Source: Nocardioides daedukensis (lineage in GTDB: Bacteria > Actinomycetota > Actinomycetes > Propionibacteriales > Nocardioidaceae). From it: DNA of 64,000 nt. The stretch's first letter is position 1; each line of letters starts with the position of its first letter. This document shows, piece after piece, positions 17,284 through 24,965 of this stretch. The notes beneath the pieces were generated by a model. The model was not told the DNA's origin. It made no database searches and saw nothing but the letters and a program-made list of their open reading frames with translations. The stretch is taken from assembly GCF_013408415.1 (NCBI RefSeq), contig NZ_JACCAA010000001.1:3162001-3226000 (forward strand), in the 5' to 3' direction. The position numbers were made by a program, and so were the translations under genes.

Positions 17284-18293
17284 CAGGAACATCCCTTCGG
17301 CGTCACGGTGCAGTAGAAGTCGTCGGGCAGCACGAAGTACGGCGCGTTGACGCCGAGCCACGGCCCGTCACCGGCACCGTTGGTGTAGACCCGCATCGTC
17401 GGGCCGGCCAGGCGGATCACCTCGTCGAGGTCCTTCTTCTGCTCGGTCAACGTCGTGGTGACCGTGTCCAGGTCGACCAGCAGGGAGTCGAGGTCGGCCT
17501 GGGTCGAGACGGCCAGCTCCTTGATGCCCTTGGCCAACGTGCTGGCGTCCTTGAGCAGCGCATCGAGGACGTCCTGTCGCTCACGGACCATGGCCATCAC
17601 GGTGCCGGCGTCGGTCATCAGGGTGTCCAGCTCGTCCTGCTGGTCCAGGACGGTGGAAGTGAGCTGCTGGGTGGAGGACAGCAGCCGGCCGATCTGCTGG
17701 TCGCGGTCGGTCACGATCGTGGACAGCGCGGTCATCCCGTCCAGGGCGGCCCGGACATCGCGTGGTGCGCTGGCCAGGTCGGTGCTGAGGACGTCGATCG
17801 CCTTCTCCACGGTGTCCAGGTCGAGCGCCTCGATGTTTGGCGTCGCGTCGAGCGTGAACTCCTCGATCGTGTAGGAGTCGCGCGACATCGACTTGTCGAT
17901 GGTGCCGCCGTGGTCGAGCTCGCTGCCCGAGCCCGGCTCGAGCGAGAGGTAACGCTCACCGAGCAGCGAGGCGAGCTTCACCGACGTGGCGGTGTCGCGG
18001 GTCAGCCGTGCATCGCGATCCAGGGAGAAGTCGACATGGACCGTGGTGCCGCGTGCGCTGACGGAGTCCACGGTGCCGACGTCGAGCCCGGCGACCCGGA
18101 CCTTGTCGCCGGCCCGCAGACCGTTGGCGTGGGCGAGCTCGGCGCTGTAGCCGACCGAACCTGTGGCGCTCCTCGCGAGCAGGATGACGCCGGCGAGCAG
18201 GACCAGCATCACCAGCGGGACGACACTGCGCCTCAGGGTCCCCGAGCCCAACCGGGTCAGGGTCGACGTACGTGCGTGGGCGCTCACTTGCAT
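17283..18293 (-). CDS. mceC: MceC-type substrate-binding protein
   Basis: 336 residues. Membrane anchor at about 24-41 (VVPLVMLVLLAGVILLA). The MCE domain is YSAELAHANGLRAGDKVRVAGLDVGTVDSVSARG... LGERYLSLEPG. The helical domain is rich in Thr/Asp/Gln heptads (QQLTSTVLDQQDELDTLM), and the C-terminus has the paired cysteines FYCTVTPKGCS typical of MceB/C. The start overlaps the MceB end by 10 bases, a sign of tight translational coupling. Third Mce gene. Confidence 0.9.
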   Translation of the reverse strand: MQVSAHARTSTLTRLGSGTLRRSVVPLVMLVLLAGVILLARSATGSVGYSAELAHANGLRAGDKVRVAGLDVGTVDSVSARGTTVHVDFSLDRDARLTRDTATSVKLASLLGERYLSLEPGSGSELDHGGTIDKSMSRDSYTIEEFTLDATPNIEALDLDTVEKAIDVLSTDLASAPRDVRAALDGMTALSTIVTDRDQQIGRLLSSTQQLTSTVLDQQDELDTLMTDAGTVMAMVRERQDVLDALLKDASTLAKGIKELAVSTQADLDSLLVDLDTVTTTLTEQKKDLDEVIRLAGPTMRVYTNGAGDGPWLGVNAPYFVLPDDFYCTVTPKGCS

Positions 18294-19309
18294 CGCTCCG
18301 AGTGCTTGGTGCTGGGCGTCGAGTCGACCTTGGGGGTGCCGACTGCCTGGAGGTAGAGGCGGCAGACATAGACGTTGAGGTGGCTGCCATAGCCCAGGGT
18401 GCGGATGTAGGTGCTGAACTGCTTCGGGGTGTGCGCCAGGGTCTTGCCCACGAGCTCGTCCTGACCGGCGAGGTAGTCGGCCAGCTGGCGCAGCGAGTGC
18501 ACGTCACGGCGGATCGGGTCCGCGGTGGCCAGCAGCAGCTCGGATCCGGTGGTGGACAGGTCGCTGATGTCGTCGAGGGAAGCCGCGATCACCTCACGGT
18601 CCTCGGCCAGGCCCTTGGTCAGGGTGCCGAGCTCCTTGATCAGCCCGACGATCTCGGTGCGGTGACTGTTGGCGGTCTCGGAGACCATGGTCAGGTTGTC
18701 CAGGACCCGGCCGATCGTCTCGTCGCGTTCGGCGATGGTCGTGGTCAGCTCGGCGGTCTGTCGGGTGAGCGACTGCAGCGTTCCACCCTGTCCCTGCAGG
18801 ACGGCGACGATGTTCTCGGCGAGCTCGTTGACGTCGGCCGGGCGCAGGGTCTCGAAGAGCGGCTTGAAGGCGTTGAACATCGCGGTCAGGTCGAGCGCGC
18901 CGCGGGTCTGTGCCACCGGGATGGTGTCGCCCTCGGAGAGGTCGGCAGCGTCCTCACGTGGGGCGCCGGGCTCCAGCGTGATGTAGCGCTGTCCCATCAG
19001 GTTGAGGTAGTCGATGCCGGCCAGGGTGGCCTGGGTGACCGGCTGCCGCTCGTCGATGTCGAAGGTCACCACCGCCAGGTCGCCGCGCAGCTCGGTGCCC
19101 ACCACCCGGCCCACCTTCACCCCTGCCATCCGTACGTCGTCGCCGACGGCCACACCGGTCGCGTCGCGGAACTCGGCACTCAGCCGCACCGTGTTGCCCG
19201 GGGTGGTGTTGGACAGGGTGCCGGCGACCATTCCGGTCAGGACCAGGGAGACGACGGCGAAGGCGATCACGCCCAGCAGTGCGCCGCCGTGTCGTCGCAG
19301 GAGCCTCAT
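18284..19309 (-). CDS. mceB: MceB-type substrate-binding protein
   Basis: 341 residues. Anchor at about 10-30 (ALLGVIAFAVVSLVLTGMVAG). The MCE domain is VRLSAEFRDATGVAVGDDVRMAGVKVGRVVG... LMGQRYITLEPG. A long helical section (TRQTAELTTTIAERDETIGRV) follows, then C-terminal cysteines (VYVCRLYLQ and HSERCK). Start ATG overlaps the MceA stop (ATGA). Second Mce gene in the operon. Confidence 0.9.
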   Translation of the reverse strand: MRLLRRHGGALLGVIAFAVVSLVLTGMVAGTLSNTTPGNTVRLSAEFRDATGVAVGDDVRMAGVKVGRVVGTELRGDLAVVTFDIDERQPVTQATLAGIDYLNLMGQRYITLEPGAPREDAADLSEGDTIPVAQTRGALDLTAMFNAFKPLFETLRPADVNELAENIVAVLQGQGGTLQSLTRQTAELTTTIAERDETIGRVLDNLTMVSETANSHRTEIVGLIKELGTLTKGLAEDREVIAASLDDISDLSTTGSELLLATADPIRRDVHSLRQLADYLAGQDELVGKTLAHTPKQFSTYIRTLGYGSHLNVYVCRLYLQAVGTPKVDSTPSTKHSERCK

Positions 19310-20367
19310 TCGCAGTTCCTCCCCTCGAGGTCGCCATAGCGCGGGCAGTCGGCGGAGGTGTAGGGCTCGGCGAACTGGAGCCCGATCACCGCCTCCATCT
19401 GGATCGCGTTGCCCTTGATCGCGTTGGCGCCGTTCTCGAGCACGCTGGGCAGCGCACCCAGCGAGACCTCGAAGCGGCGCTCGGCGTCGCTCATCACCTC
19501 GAGCACGGCCGCGACGTTGGTCAGGATCGCCGGGAGCGACATCTTCTGTGCGTTGAGGAAGCCGTCCAGGGAACTGGTCAGTCGGGCGGTGTCGCGCAGC
19601 AGGCTGCGGGTGGTCTTCTTCTCCTTCGCGATCACCCTGGCGATGGGTAGCGAGTCGTGGACCGCGTCGACCAGCTGTGGCTCGATCTCCTCGAGGAGAC
19701 CGAGATTGTCGTGGAGCAACTCGAGGTCCTCGTAGAACAGCTCCTCGTTCTCGGAGAAGGTGCCGAGCAGGTGGTTGGCGTCGTCGAAGAAGGCGGCCAG
19801 GTCGGCGCCCCGGCCGTCCAGGGCCTGGGCCAGCTGCGAGATCGCGGTGTCCATGCTGGCCGGGTCGAGGGCGACGAGCAGGCGCTGGGCCGAGGACAGG
19901 GTGTCCATCAGGCGCAGGGTCTCGACCGAGGTGTCGGCCTTGATCACAGAGTTCGCTTCGATCGGTTCGATCGACTCGAGGTCCTTCGACTCGCTGACCA
20001 GATCGACGTACTCGTTGCCGAACAGGGTGCCGGGCAGGACGCGGGCGACCACGTCGGAGGGGATCATCTCGGCGTGCTCCTCCATCAGCACGATCCGGGC
20101 GCTCGGTCGGGTGCCGGTGCGGACCTCGAGCACGCGCCCGACCCGCATCCCGCGGAACTTGACGTCCGAGTTCACCCCCAAGGAGTCGCCGGTGGTGGTC
20201 AGCTGCGCCTCGACGCGGGTGTCGCTGGTGATGATCCCGAGATAGCCGCCGCCGAGCCAGGTGATCAGGCCGAGCAGGAGGATGCCGGCGGCCGCACCGA
20301 TTGCCGCGACCCGGATGCGCAGCATCCGCGGTGAGAGCCGCGTGTGCGGGAAGAGGATGGAGGACAT
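19306..20367 (-). CDS. mceA: MceA-type substrate-binding protein
   Basis: 353 residues from the ATG at 20365-20367, five bases after the upstream permease stop. Upstream in-frame codons are inside the permease gene and are ignored. Anchor at about 20-45 (AAIGAAAGILLLGLITWLGGGYLG). The MCE domain is VEAQLTTTGDSLGVNSDVKFRGMRVGRVLEVRTG... LFGNEYVDLVSE. The helical section and terminal cysteines (ADCPRYGDLEGRNCE) complete the family layout. First of the six Mce subunits. Confidence 0.9.
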   Translation of the reverse strand: MSSILFPHTRLSPRMLRIRVAAIGAAAGILLLGLITWLGGGYLGIITSDTRVEAQLTTTGDSLGVNSDVKFRGMRVGRVLEVRTGTRPSARIVLMEEHAEMIPSDVVARVLPGTLFGNEYVDLVSESKDLESIEPIEANSVIKADTSVETLRLMDTLSSAQRLLVALDPASMDTAISQLAQALDGRGADLAAFFDDANHLLGTFSENEELFYEDLELLHDNLGLLEEIEPQLVDAVHDSLPIARVIAKEKKTTRSLLRDTARLTSSLDGFLNAQKMSLPAILTNVAAVLEVMSDAERRFEVSLGALPSVLENGANAIKGNAIQMEAVIGLQFAEPYTSADCPRYGDLEGRNCE

Positions 20368-20372
20368 CGCCG

Positions 20373-21203
20373 TCACCCGCTGATCTGGACCTGCTGGTCC
20401 GGTCCCCACAGGACCAGGGTCAGCACGATGTCGAGGAGGGTGATGGCGATGATGCTGGAGCGGATGGCCATGCCGGTCGCCCGGCCGACGCCTTCGGGAC
20501 CGCCGGTCGCGGTGAATCCGTAGTAGCAGTGGATCAGGGTGACGACCAGGGTCAGCACGATCACCTTGAGTCCGGCATAGACCACGTCGATCGGTGCCAC
20601 GAAGGTGGAGAAGTAGTGGTCGTAGGTGCCCGAGGACTGACCGAAGAACGTGGTCACCATGAAGTCGGTGGCGAGGTAGGTCCCGACCAGGCCGATCAGG
20701 AAGAGCGGCATCATCACGATCAGCGACGCCACAACCCGGGTGCTGATCAGATAGGGGATCGGCCGGATCGCCATCGACTCGAGGGCGTCGATCTCCTCGC
20801 TGATCCGCATGGCGCCGATGCGTGAGGTGAAGCCGCACCCGATCCTGGCTGCGAACCCGAGGGAGGCGACGATCGGTGCCAGCTCCCGGGTGTTGGCATA
20901 GCCGGAGATGAAGCCGGTCAGTGGTGCCAGCCCGATCACGTCGAGCCCGTTGTAGCCCTCGAGGCCGACCTCGGTCCCGGTCAGGGTGGAGAGCAGCAGG
21001 ACCACGCCCACCACGCCGCCACCCACGACGAAGATGCCGGATCCCAGGGTCACCTCGGCCAGCACCCGGCCGACCTCGCCGCGATAGCGGGTGATGGCGA
21101 GCGGGATGCCGCGCAGGGCGCGCCAGGACAGCACCACGAGCTCGCCCATGGCGACTGCTGGGCCGAGGACCTTGTCGACGCCGCCACCGATCATCGTGCT
21201 CAT
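20373..21203 (-). CDS. yrbEB: YrbE/MlaE-type ABC permease, second subunit
   Basis: 276 residues from the ATG at 21201-21203, overlapping the first permease stop by ATGA. It has five to six membrane spans. The MlaE-family cytoplasmic coupling motif is TRELAPIVASLGFAARIGCGFTSRIGAMRISEEIDALESMAI, with the conserved E-x-D-A-L-E. The end ATGGPEGVGRATGMAIRSSIIAITLLDIVLT is typical. With its partner it forms the membrane core of the Mce importer. The ATPase (MceG/Mkl) is not in the window, as is usual because it is encoded elsewhere and shared. Confidence 0.93.
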   Translation of the reverse strand: MSTMIGGGVDKVLGPAVAMGELVVLSWRALRGIPLAITRYRGEVGRVLAEVTLGSGIFVVGGGVVGVVLLLSTLTGTEVGLEGYNGLDVIGLAPLTGFISGYANTRELAPIVASLGFAARIGCGFTSRIGAMRISEEIDALESMAIRPIPYLISTRVVASLIVMMPLFLIGLVGTYLATDFMVTTFFGQSSGTYDHYFSTFVAPIDVVYAGLKVIVLTLVVTLIHCYYGFTATGGPEGVGRATGMAIRSSIIAITLLDIVLTLVLWGPDQQVQISG

Positions 21204-22081
21204 CCGAGTGGTCCTCCGACGATCTGGGTGTGCACCTGGGAGATCAGGAAGTTGGCGGCGAAGAGCAGGATGAAGTTCATCACCACGGCGCTGGTCACCG
21301 AGTCGCCGACACCGGTCGGTCCGCTGCTGGTGTTGATCCCCTTCCACGCGGCGACCACGGTGCACATCACGCCGAAGATCGCGGCCTTGGCCAGCGAGAG
21401 CCACAGGTCGCCCACCGTGGCCAGGGTGGTCACCGAGGCCAGGTAGGCGCCGGGCGGAAGGTCCTGGAGCACGACGCTGACCAACAGTGTCGTCATGATC
21501 GTGAAGAACATGACCACGCCGTTAAGCAGCACGGCGACCACGACGGTGGCCAGCATCCGGGGGACCAGGAGCCGGTCGACGATCGAGATGCCCATCACCT
21601 CGAGGGCGTCGAGCTCCTCGCGGATCTTGCGTGCGCCGAGGTCCGCACAGATGGCCGAGCCGGCGACGCCGGCCAGCATCAGCGCGGTGATCATCGGGGA
21701 GGCCTGACGCACCACTGCCAAGGTGTTGCCGGCCCCGGTGAACGAGACCGCGCCCACCTCCTGGGCAAGGACGCCCACCTGCAGGGCGAGGATGATGCCG
21801 AAGGGCATCGAGACGGCCAGCGCGGGGAGGGTGCAGACCCGGATCGTGTACCAGGTCTGGACGATGAACTCCTCGAACGCGAAGTTCTTGGTGAGGATGG
21901 TCCGGACGGTGGCGGTGAGCATCTGGACGCCCAGACGGAGCAGGGAGACGAAGGCGGCGAGTGGTTTCCAGGTCTCCCGGATCCGCTTCGTGCCGCTGCC
22001 GAAGCCGTCCTTGAAGCCCTCGAGAAGGGTCTCTTCGGCCGAGTTCCGTGGCACGCGCGTGGGTGCGGCGGGAACCGGCAT
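21200..22081 (-). CDS. yrbEA: YrbE/MlaE-type ABC permease, first gene of mce operon
   Basis: 293 residues from the ATG at 22079-22081 with a GAAGGAGAG Shine-Dalgarno directly upstream. Homology begins at FKDGFGSGTKRIRETWKPLAAFV. The MlaE motif is TALMLAGVAGSAICADLGARKIREELDALEVMGI, and the C-terminus NTSSGPTGVGDSVTSAVVMNFILLFAANFLISQV is family-typical. It starts an unbroken run of eight genes (yrbEA, yrbEB, mceA-F) with ATGA or near-zero spacing. Transcription is probably controlled at the operator 22100-22116 just upstream. Confidence 0.93.
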   Translation of the reverse strand: MPVPAAPTRVPRNSAEETLLEGFKDGFGSGTKRIRETWKPLAAFVSLLRLGVQMLTATVRTILTKNFAFEEFIVQTWYTIRVCTLPALAVSMPFGIILALQVGVLAQEVGAVSFTGAGNTLAVVRQASPMITALMLAGVAGSAICADLGARKIREELDALEVMGISIVDRLLVPRMLATVVVAVLLNGVVMFFTIMTTLLVSVVLQDLPPGAYLASVTTLATVGDLWLSLAKAAIFGVMCTVVAAWKGINTSSGPTGVGDSVTSAVVMNFILLFAANFLISQVHTQIVGGPLG

Positions 22082-22099
22082 GACTCTCCTTCCCGACAA

Positions 22100-22116
22100 T
22101 GACAGTAAAACTGTTA
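22100..22116. promoter_or_regulatory. Operator TGACAGT-AAA-ACTGTTA in front of the yrbE-mce operon
   Basis: One change from the perfect palindrome. Read leftward, a GTGACG -35 candidate is followed 18 bases later by TACTGT inside the site, so a bound factor covers the -10. It lies 19 bp upstream of the yrbEA start and 83 bp (centre to centre) from the merR-proximal copy. Confidence 0.7.
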
Positions 22117-22182
22117 CAGCGGAAGCGTCACACCAGCGCCGCTGCGCGTCAAGGGTTGGCGGCAAGTTTTGCCAAGGTGGTG

Positions 22183-22199
22183 TGACAGCAATACTGTTA
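22183..22199. promoter_or_regulatory. Operator TGACAGC-AAT-ACTGTTA overlapping the merR promoter
   Basis: Two changes from consensus. It contains TACTGT (22192-22197), a TANNNT -10 ending seven bases before the merR ATG, so merR is probably leaderless and blocked when the site is bound. This is the expected geometry for autoregulation. Confidence 0.7.
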
Positions 22200-22204
22200 C
22201 AGTC

Positions 22205-22951
22205 ATGAGCGAATCTGAGGCCTCGGAGCTCGATGAGCTGATGACCATCGACGAGTTGGCGATGTCGGTCGGGATGACCGTGCGCACGACCCGTTACTAC
22301 GCGACACTCGGGTTGATGCCTGCTCCGATCCGCCGCGGCCGGATCGCCTACTACGACGAGTCGCACAAGTCGCGCCTCGAGATGGTGCGCGCACTCCAGG
22401 ACCACGGGTTCACGCTGCAGGCGATCGAGGGCTACATGGCCACTCTGAGCCCGGACAGCTCGGTCGAGGAGCTCGTCCTGCAGCGGGCGATGCTGGTCCC
22501 GTGGAGTCCGCAGCCCCGCGAGGAGCTCAGCCGGTCGAAGCTAGAGGAACGAGCCGGACGCAAGCTGAGCGCCAAGGACATCGATCTCCTGATCGCCATG
22601 CGGTCGATCGAGAAGTCCGGTCGCTCCTTCGTGCCGCAGCCGGCCTTCCGGGTGGGCGTGGACCTGATCGACCTCGACATCCCCCCGGGCAGCATGGTGG
22701 CGGCGGGTGAGGCGATCCACGAGCACATCGGCGAGCTCGCCAAGGACCTCACCAGCATCATGCGCACGCAGGTGCTTGCCCCGTTCCGCAGCAGCCAGCA
22801 CACCGCCGAGGAGGCGCGCGCCTTCGAGGCGACCGTGGCCCGACTGCGCCAGCTGACCATCGAGGCCGTCGTCACCGAGTTCCAGCGCACGGCCAACGAC
22901 CTGATCGCCGGCTCCCTGCTCCGGACCCAGGTCGACTCCGGCGCCTCCTGA
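22205..22951 (+). CDS. MerR-family regulator, candidate master of the mce/lipid regulon
   Basis: 248 residues from ATG 22205 (MSESEASELDELM). There is no Shine-Dalgarno, but a -10 hexamer sits seven bases upstream. Residues 13-82 are a MerR winged helix (MTIDELAMSVGMTVRTTRYYATLGLMP...AYYDESHKSRLEMVRALQDHGFTLQAIEGYM). The remainder is a helical C-terminal domain of about 165 residues, longer than the short metal-sensing tails, and lacks the paired cysteines of metal MerRs, so an organic or acyl ligand is more likely. It is divergent from the mce operon with matching operators in front of both. The link between protein and operator is inferred from position. Confidence 0.9.
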   Translation: MSESEASELDELMTIDELAMSVGMTVRTTRYYATLGLMPAPIRRGRIAYYDESHKSRLEMVRALQDHGFTLQAIEGYMATLSPDSSVEELVLQRAMLVPWSPQPREELSRSKLEERAGRKLSAKDIDLLIAMRSIEKSGRSFVPQPAFRVGVDLIDLDIPPGSMVAAGEAIHEHIGELAKDLTSIMRTQVLAPFRSSQHTAEEARAFEATVARLRQLTIEAVVTEFQRTANDLIAGSLLRTQVDSGAS

Positions 22952-22961
22952 CACAGCGCAT

Positions 22962-22997
22962 GTGCAGTCGGTGGTCGCGAACGACCACCGACTGCAC
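22962..22997. terminator. Perfect 16-bp stem terminator between merR and mpaB-like gene
   Basis: GTGCAGTCGGTGGTCG (22962-22977), a CGAA tetraloop, then its exact complement (22982-22997). It begins 11 bp after the merR stop and ends nine bp before the convergent gene's stop, so it can end transcripts from both sides. No T-run. Confidence 0.8.
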
Positions 22998-23005
22998 GCG
23001 TCGCC

Positions 23006-23854
23006 TCAGATCAGGTGCTTGTTGCCGCGGATGCGGCGACGGGCATCGCGTAGGACCGAGCGTCCGTGGGCCTGGCGCAGCCACGTCGGCAGCACCCGGT
23101 AGACGGGCACGAATGCCTTCCAGAACAGGTCATAGAGTCGCTGGTCCCGCTTCGACCAGGGCAGCGCCAGGACCTCGCGGGCCCGCGGGTCGAGGTTGCC
23201 GCGGGTGAGCAGCCCCTGCACCATCACGGCGGGCTTGAGGTGCAGCGGCATGCCGGCCGGGCTGAGCAGTCGCTTCGCATAGGCCTGCACCAGCGGGTCC
23301 TGCTCGATGCGGTTGTCGAGCACGTCCTCCCAGTAGGCTTGGTAGTCCGCCCAGGTCTGCGGATAGTCCTCCGGCTTGACCTGCAGCGCGGTGCCGAACA
23401 CCTGGCTGTCGCGATAGACCTGCTCACGCGTCGCGGCGTCGAACTTGCCGAACACCCGCTCGTGGATCCAGGTGTTCTGCGCCAGGGTGACCGCGACCCA
23501 CAGTTGCAGGTCCGGGTCGAAGGCGGTGTAGCGACCGGAGGACCGCACCGGCACGTGCGCCTTGTTGACCAGGCGGCTCACGACGTCGCGCTCCTCCTGG
23601 GTGCCCATCGTCATCACATAGACGTAGGACAGGGTGGTGCGCAGCCGGTCGGCCGGTCGCACCAGGGCGGTGCTGTGCTCGGCCACGCCGAGCCCGACGC
23701 CCTTCATCGCGAGCTGGTACATCACCGCGGAGCCGGCTCCCAGCATCAGCGACGCCTCGGCGATGAAGTCGCCCAGGCGCTGCGAGGGTACGCCGTACTG
23801 CTCGGCGTCCCGGTTCGCGCCAGGTGCCTGGGTGGGCTCGGCGAGCGCGGTCAT
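23006..23854 (-). CDS. MpaB/DUF2236-family oxygenase, second copy
   Basis: 282 residues. DUF2236 features: GDFIAEASLMLGAGSAVMYQLAMKGVG, then PADRLRTTLSYVYVMTMG (compare [13 protein letters not shown] in the copy at 7080), the core YTAFDPDLQLWVAVTLAQNTWIHERVFG, and LPWSKRDQRLYDLFW near the C-terminus. The core AFDxDLQLWVA is shared with the first copy but overall similarity is modest, so they are old paralogues. Its start overlaps the LLM oxidoreductase stop (ATGA), so both come from one mRNA. Probably a haem oxygenase or lyase on a hydrophobic substrate; no substrate known. Confidence 0.85.
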   Translation of the reverse strand: MTALAEPTQAPGANRDAEQYGVPSQRLGDFIAEASLMLGAGSAVMYQLAMKGVGLGVAEHSTALVRPADRLRTTLSYVYVMTMGTQEERDVVSRLVNKAHVPVRSSGRYTAFDPDLQLWVAVTLAQNTWIHERVFGKFDAATREQVYRDSQVFGTALQVKPEDYPQTWADYQAYWEDVLDNRIEQDPLVQAYAKRLLSPAGMPLHLKPAVMVQGLLTRGNLDPRAREVLALPWSKRDQRLYDLFWKAFVPVYRVLPTWLRQAHGRSVLRDARRRIRGNKHLI

Positions 23855-24885
23855 CCGATGAGTTCCTTGACCTGCCGCACCAACCCAGGGGCGTCCCCGG
23901 CGGCCGGGGTGATCTGCAGGTTGGTCACGCCGGACTCGCGGAAGGCCTCGATGCGCTCCTTCACGTAGGACTGAGGACCGACCAGGTTGGCGAGCTCGAG
24001 GAGCTCGAGCGGCACGGCGGCCTCGGCTTCCTTCTTCTTGCCGTCGAGGTAGAGGTCCTGGATCTCCTTGGCCTCGGCCTCATAGCCGTATTGCACTGCG
24101 AGGTCGTTGTAGAAGTTCTTGCCGCGCGCTCCCATGCCGCCGATGTAGAGGGCGAAGAGCGGGCGGGCGAAGTCGAGCAGGCCCTTGACGTCCTCACCGA
24201 TGGCGCACATGCCGCCCGCGACGACCTCGAGCGGAGCCAGGTCGGCCGACCGCTTCGCGTTGCCCGCCGCCAGGGCGTCGCCCCACACGGAGGCCGCCTT
24301 CTCGGGCGCATAGAGGAACGGCAGCCAACCGTCGGCGATCTCGGCGGCCTGCTCGACGCTCTTCTGGCCCAGGCCGGCGATGTAGATCGGCACGCTGGAA
24401 CGTTCGGGGTGGGTGAGAATCTTCAGTGCCTTGCCCAAGCCGGTGACGGCGCCGTTCTCCTTGGAGAGCGGGAGCTTGATGATGCCGTCGGACTCGAGCT
24501 TCTCGCGGCGGAGTCCGGCGCGCATCAGGTCGATCACCTCGCGGGTGCGGCCCAGCGGCTTGGCGTAGGGCAGGCCGTGCCAGCCCTCGATGACCTGCGG
24601 GCCCGAGGCGCCGAGACCGATGATGGCGCGTCCGCCGGAGACGTTGTCGAGACCGGCCGCGGTCTGGATCAGGGTGCCCGGGGTGCGGGAATAGATGTTG
24701 AGGATGGCCGCACCGATCTCGATCGTCTCGGTCTTCGCAGCGAGGTAGCCCATCAGCGTGGGGGAGTCGAAGCCGTAGGCCTCGGCGATCCACACCGTGT
24801 CCAGGCCGGCTGACTCGAGCCCGACGACCTGGTCGGCTGCCTCACGCGGGTTGCCGGCATACATCAGGGGCATGGAGAGCTTCAT
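23851..24885 (-). CDS. LLM-class F420-dependent oxidoreductase
   Basis: 344 residues with a luciferase-like TIM barrel: MKLSMPLMYAGNPREAADQVVGLESAGLDTVWIAEAYG at the N-terminus, ILNIYSRTPGTLIQTAAGLDNVSGGRAIIGLGASGPQVIEGWHG, and PIYIAGLGQKSVEQAAEIADGWLP. These match the actinobacterial F420-using subgroup rather than FMN luciferases; fbiC at 4.4 kb shows the cofactor is made. It probably reduces or oxidises an intermediate of the lipid pathway. It heads a two-gene operon with the MpaB-like gene. Upstream lie a 13-bp inverted repeat and a regulon operator. Confidence 0.9.
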   Translation of the reverse strand: MKLSMPLMYAGNPREAADQVVGLESAGLDTVWIAEAYGFDSPTLMGYLAAKTETIEIGAAILNIYSRTPGTLIQTAAGLDNVSGGRAIIGLGASGPQVIEGWHGLPYAKPLGRTREVIDLMRAGLRREKLESDGIIKLPLSKENGAVTGLGKALKILTHPERSSVPIYIAGLGQKSVEQAAEIADGWLPFLYAPEKAASVWGDALAAGNAKRSADLAPLEVVAGGMCAIGEDVKGLLDFARPLFALYIGGMGARGKNFYNDLAVQYGYEAEAKEIQDLYLDGKKKEAEAAVPLELLELANLVGPQSYVKERIEAFRESGVTNLQITPAAGDAPGLVRQVKELIG

Positions 24886-24894
24886 CGATGGTCC

Positions 24895-24931
24895 TCACAG
24901 TTGGCGCGGTCTTCAGATGCGCCAACTGTGA
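24895..24931. repeat. 13-bp inverted repeat in the LLM oxidoreductase leader
   Basis: TCACAGTTGGCGC (24895-24907) and GCGCCAACTGTGA (24919-24931) are exact complements, 11 bases apart, beginning ten bases upstream of the start codon. The right arm shares its last three bases with the operator at 24929-24945. It could be a second operator or a 5' UTR hairpin close to the start codon. Confidence 0.65.
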
Positions 24932-24945
24932 CACCATCACTGTCA
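24929..24945. promoter_or_regulatory. Operator TGACACC-ATC-ACTGTCA in front of the LLM/MpaB operon
   Basis: Matches the shared 17-bp motif with two changes in one arm; the other arm and spacer are identical to the site at 13896. It is 44 bp upstream of the LLM start. Confidence 0.6.
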
Positions 24946-24965
24946 CGATCGCAAGAGGGCGTCCG

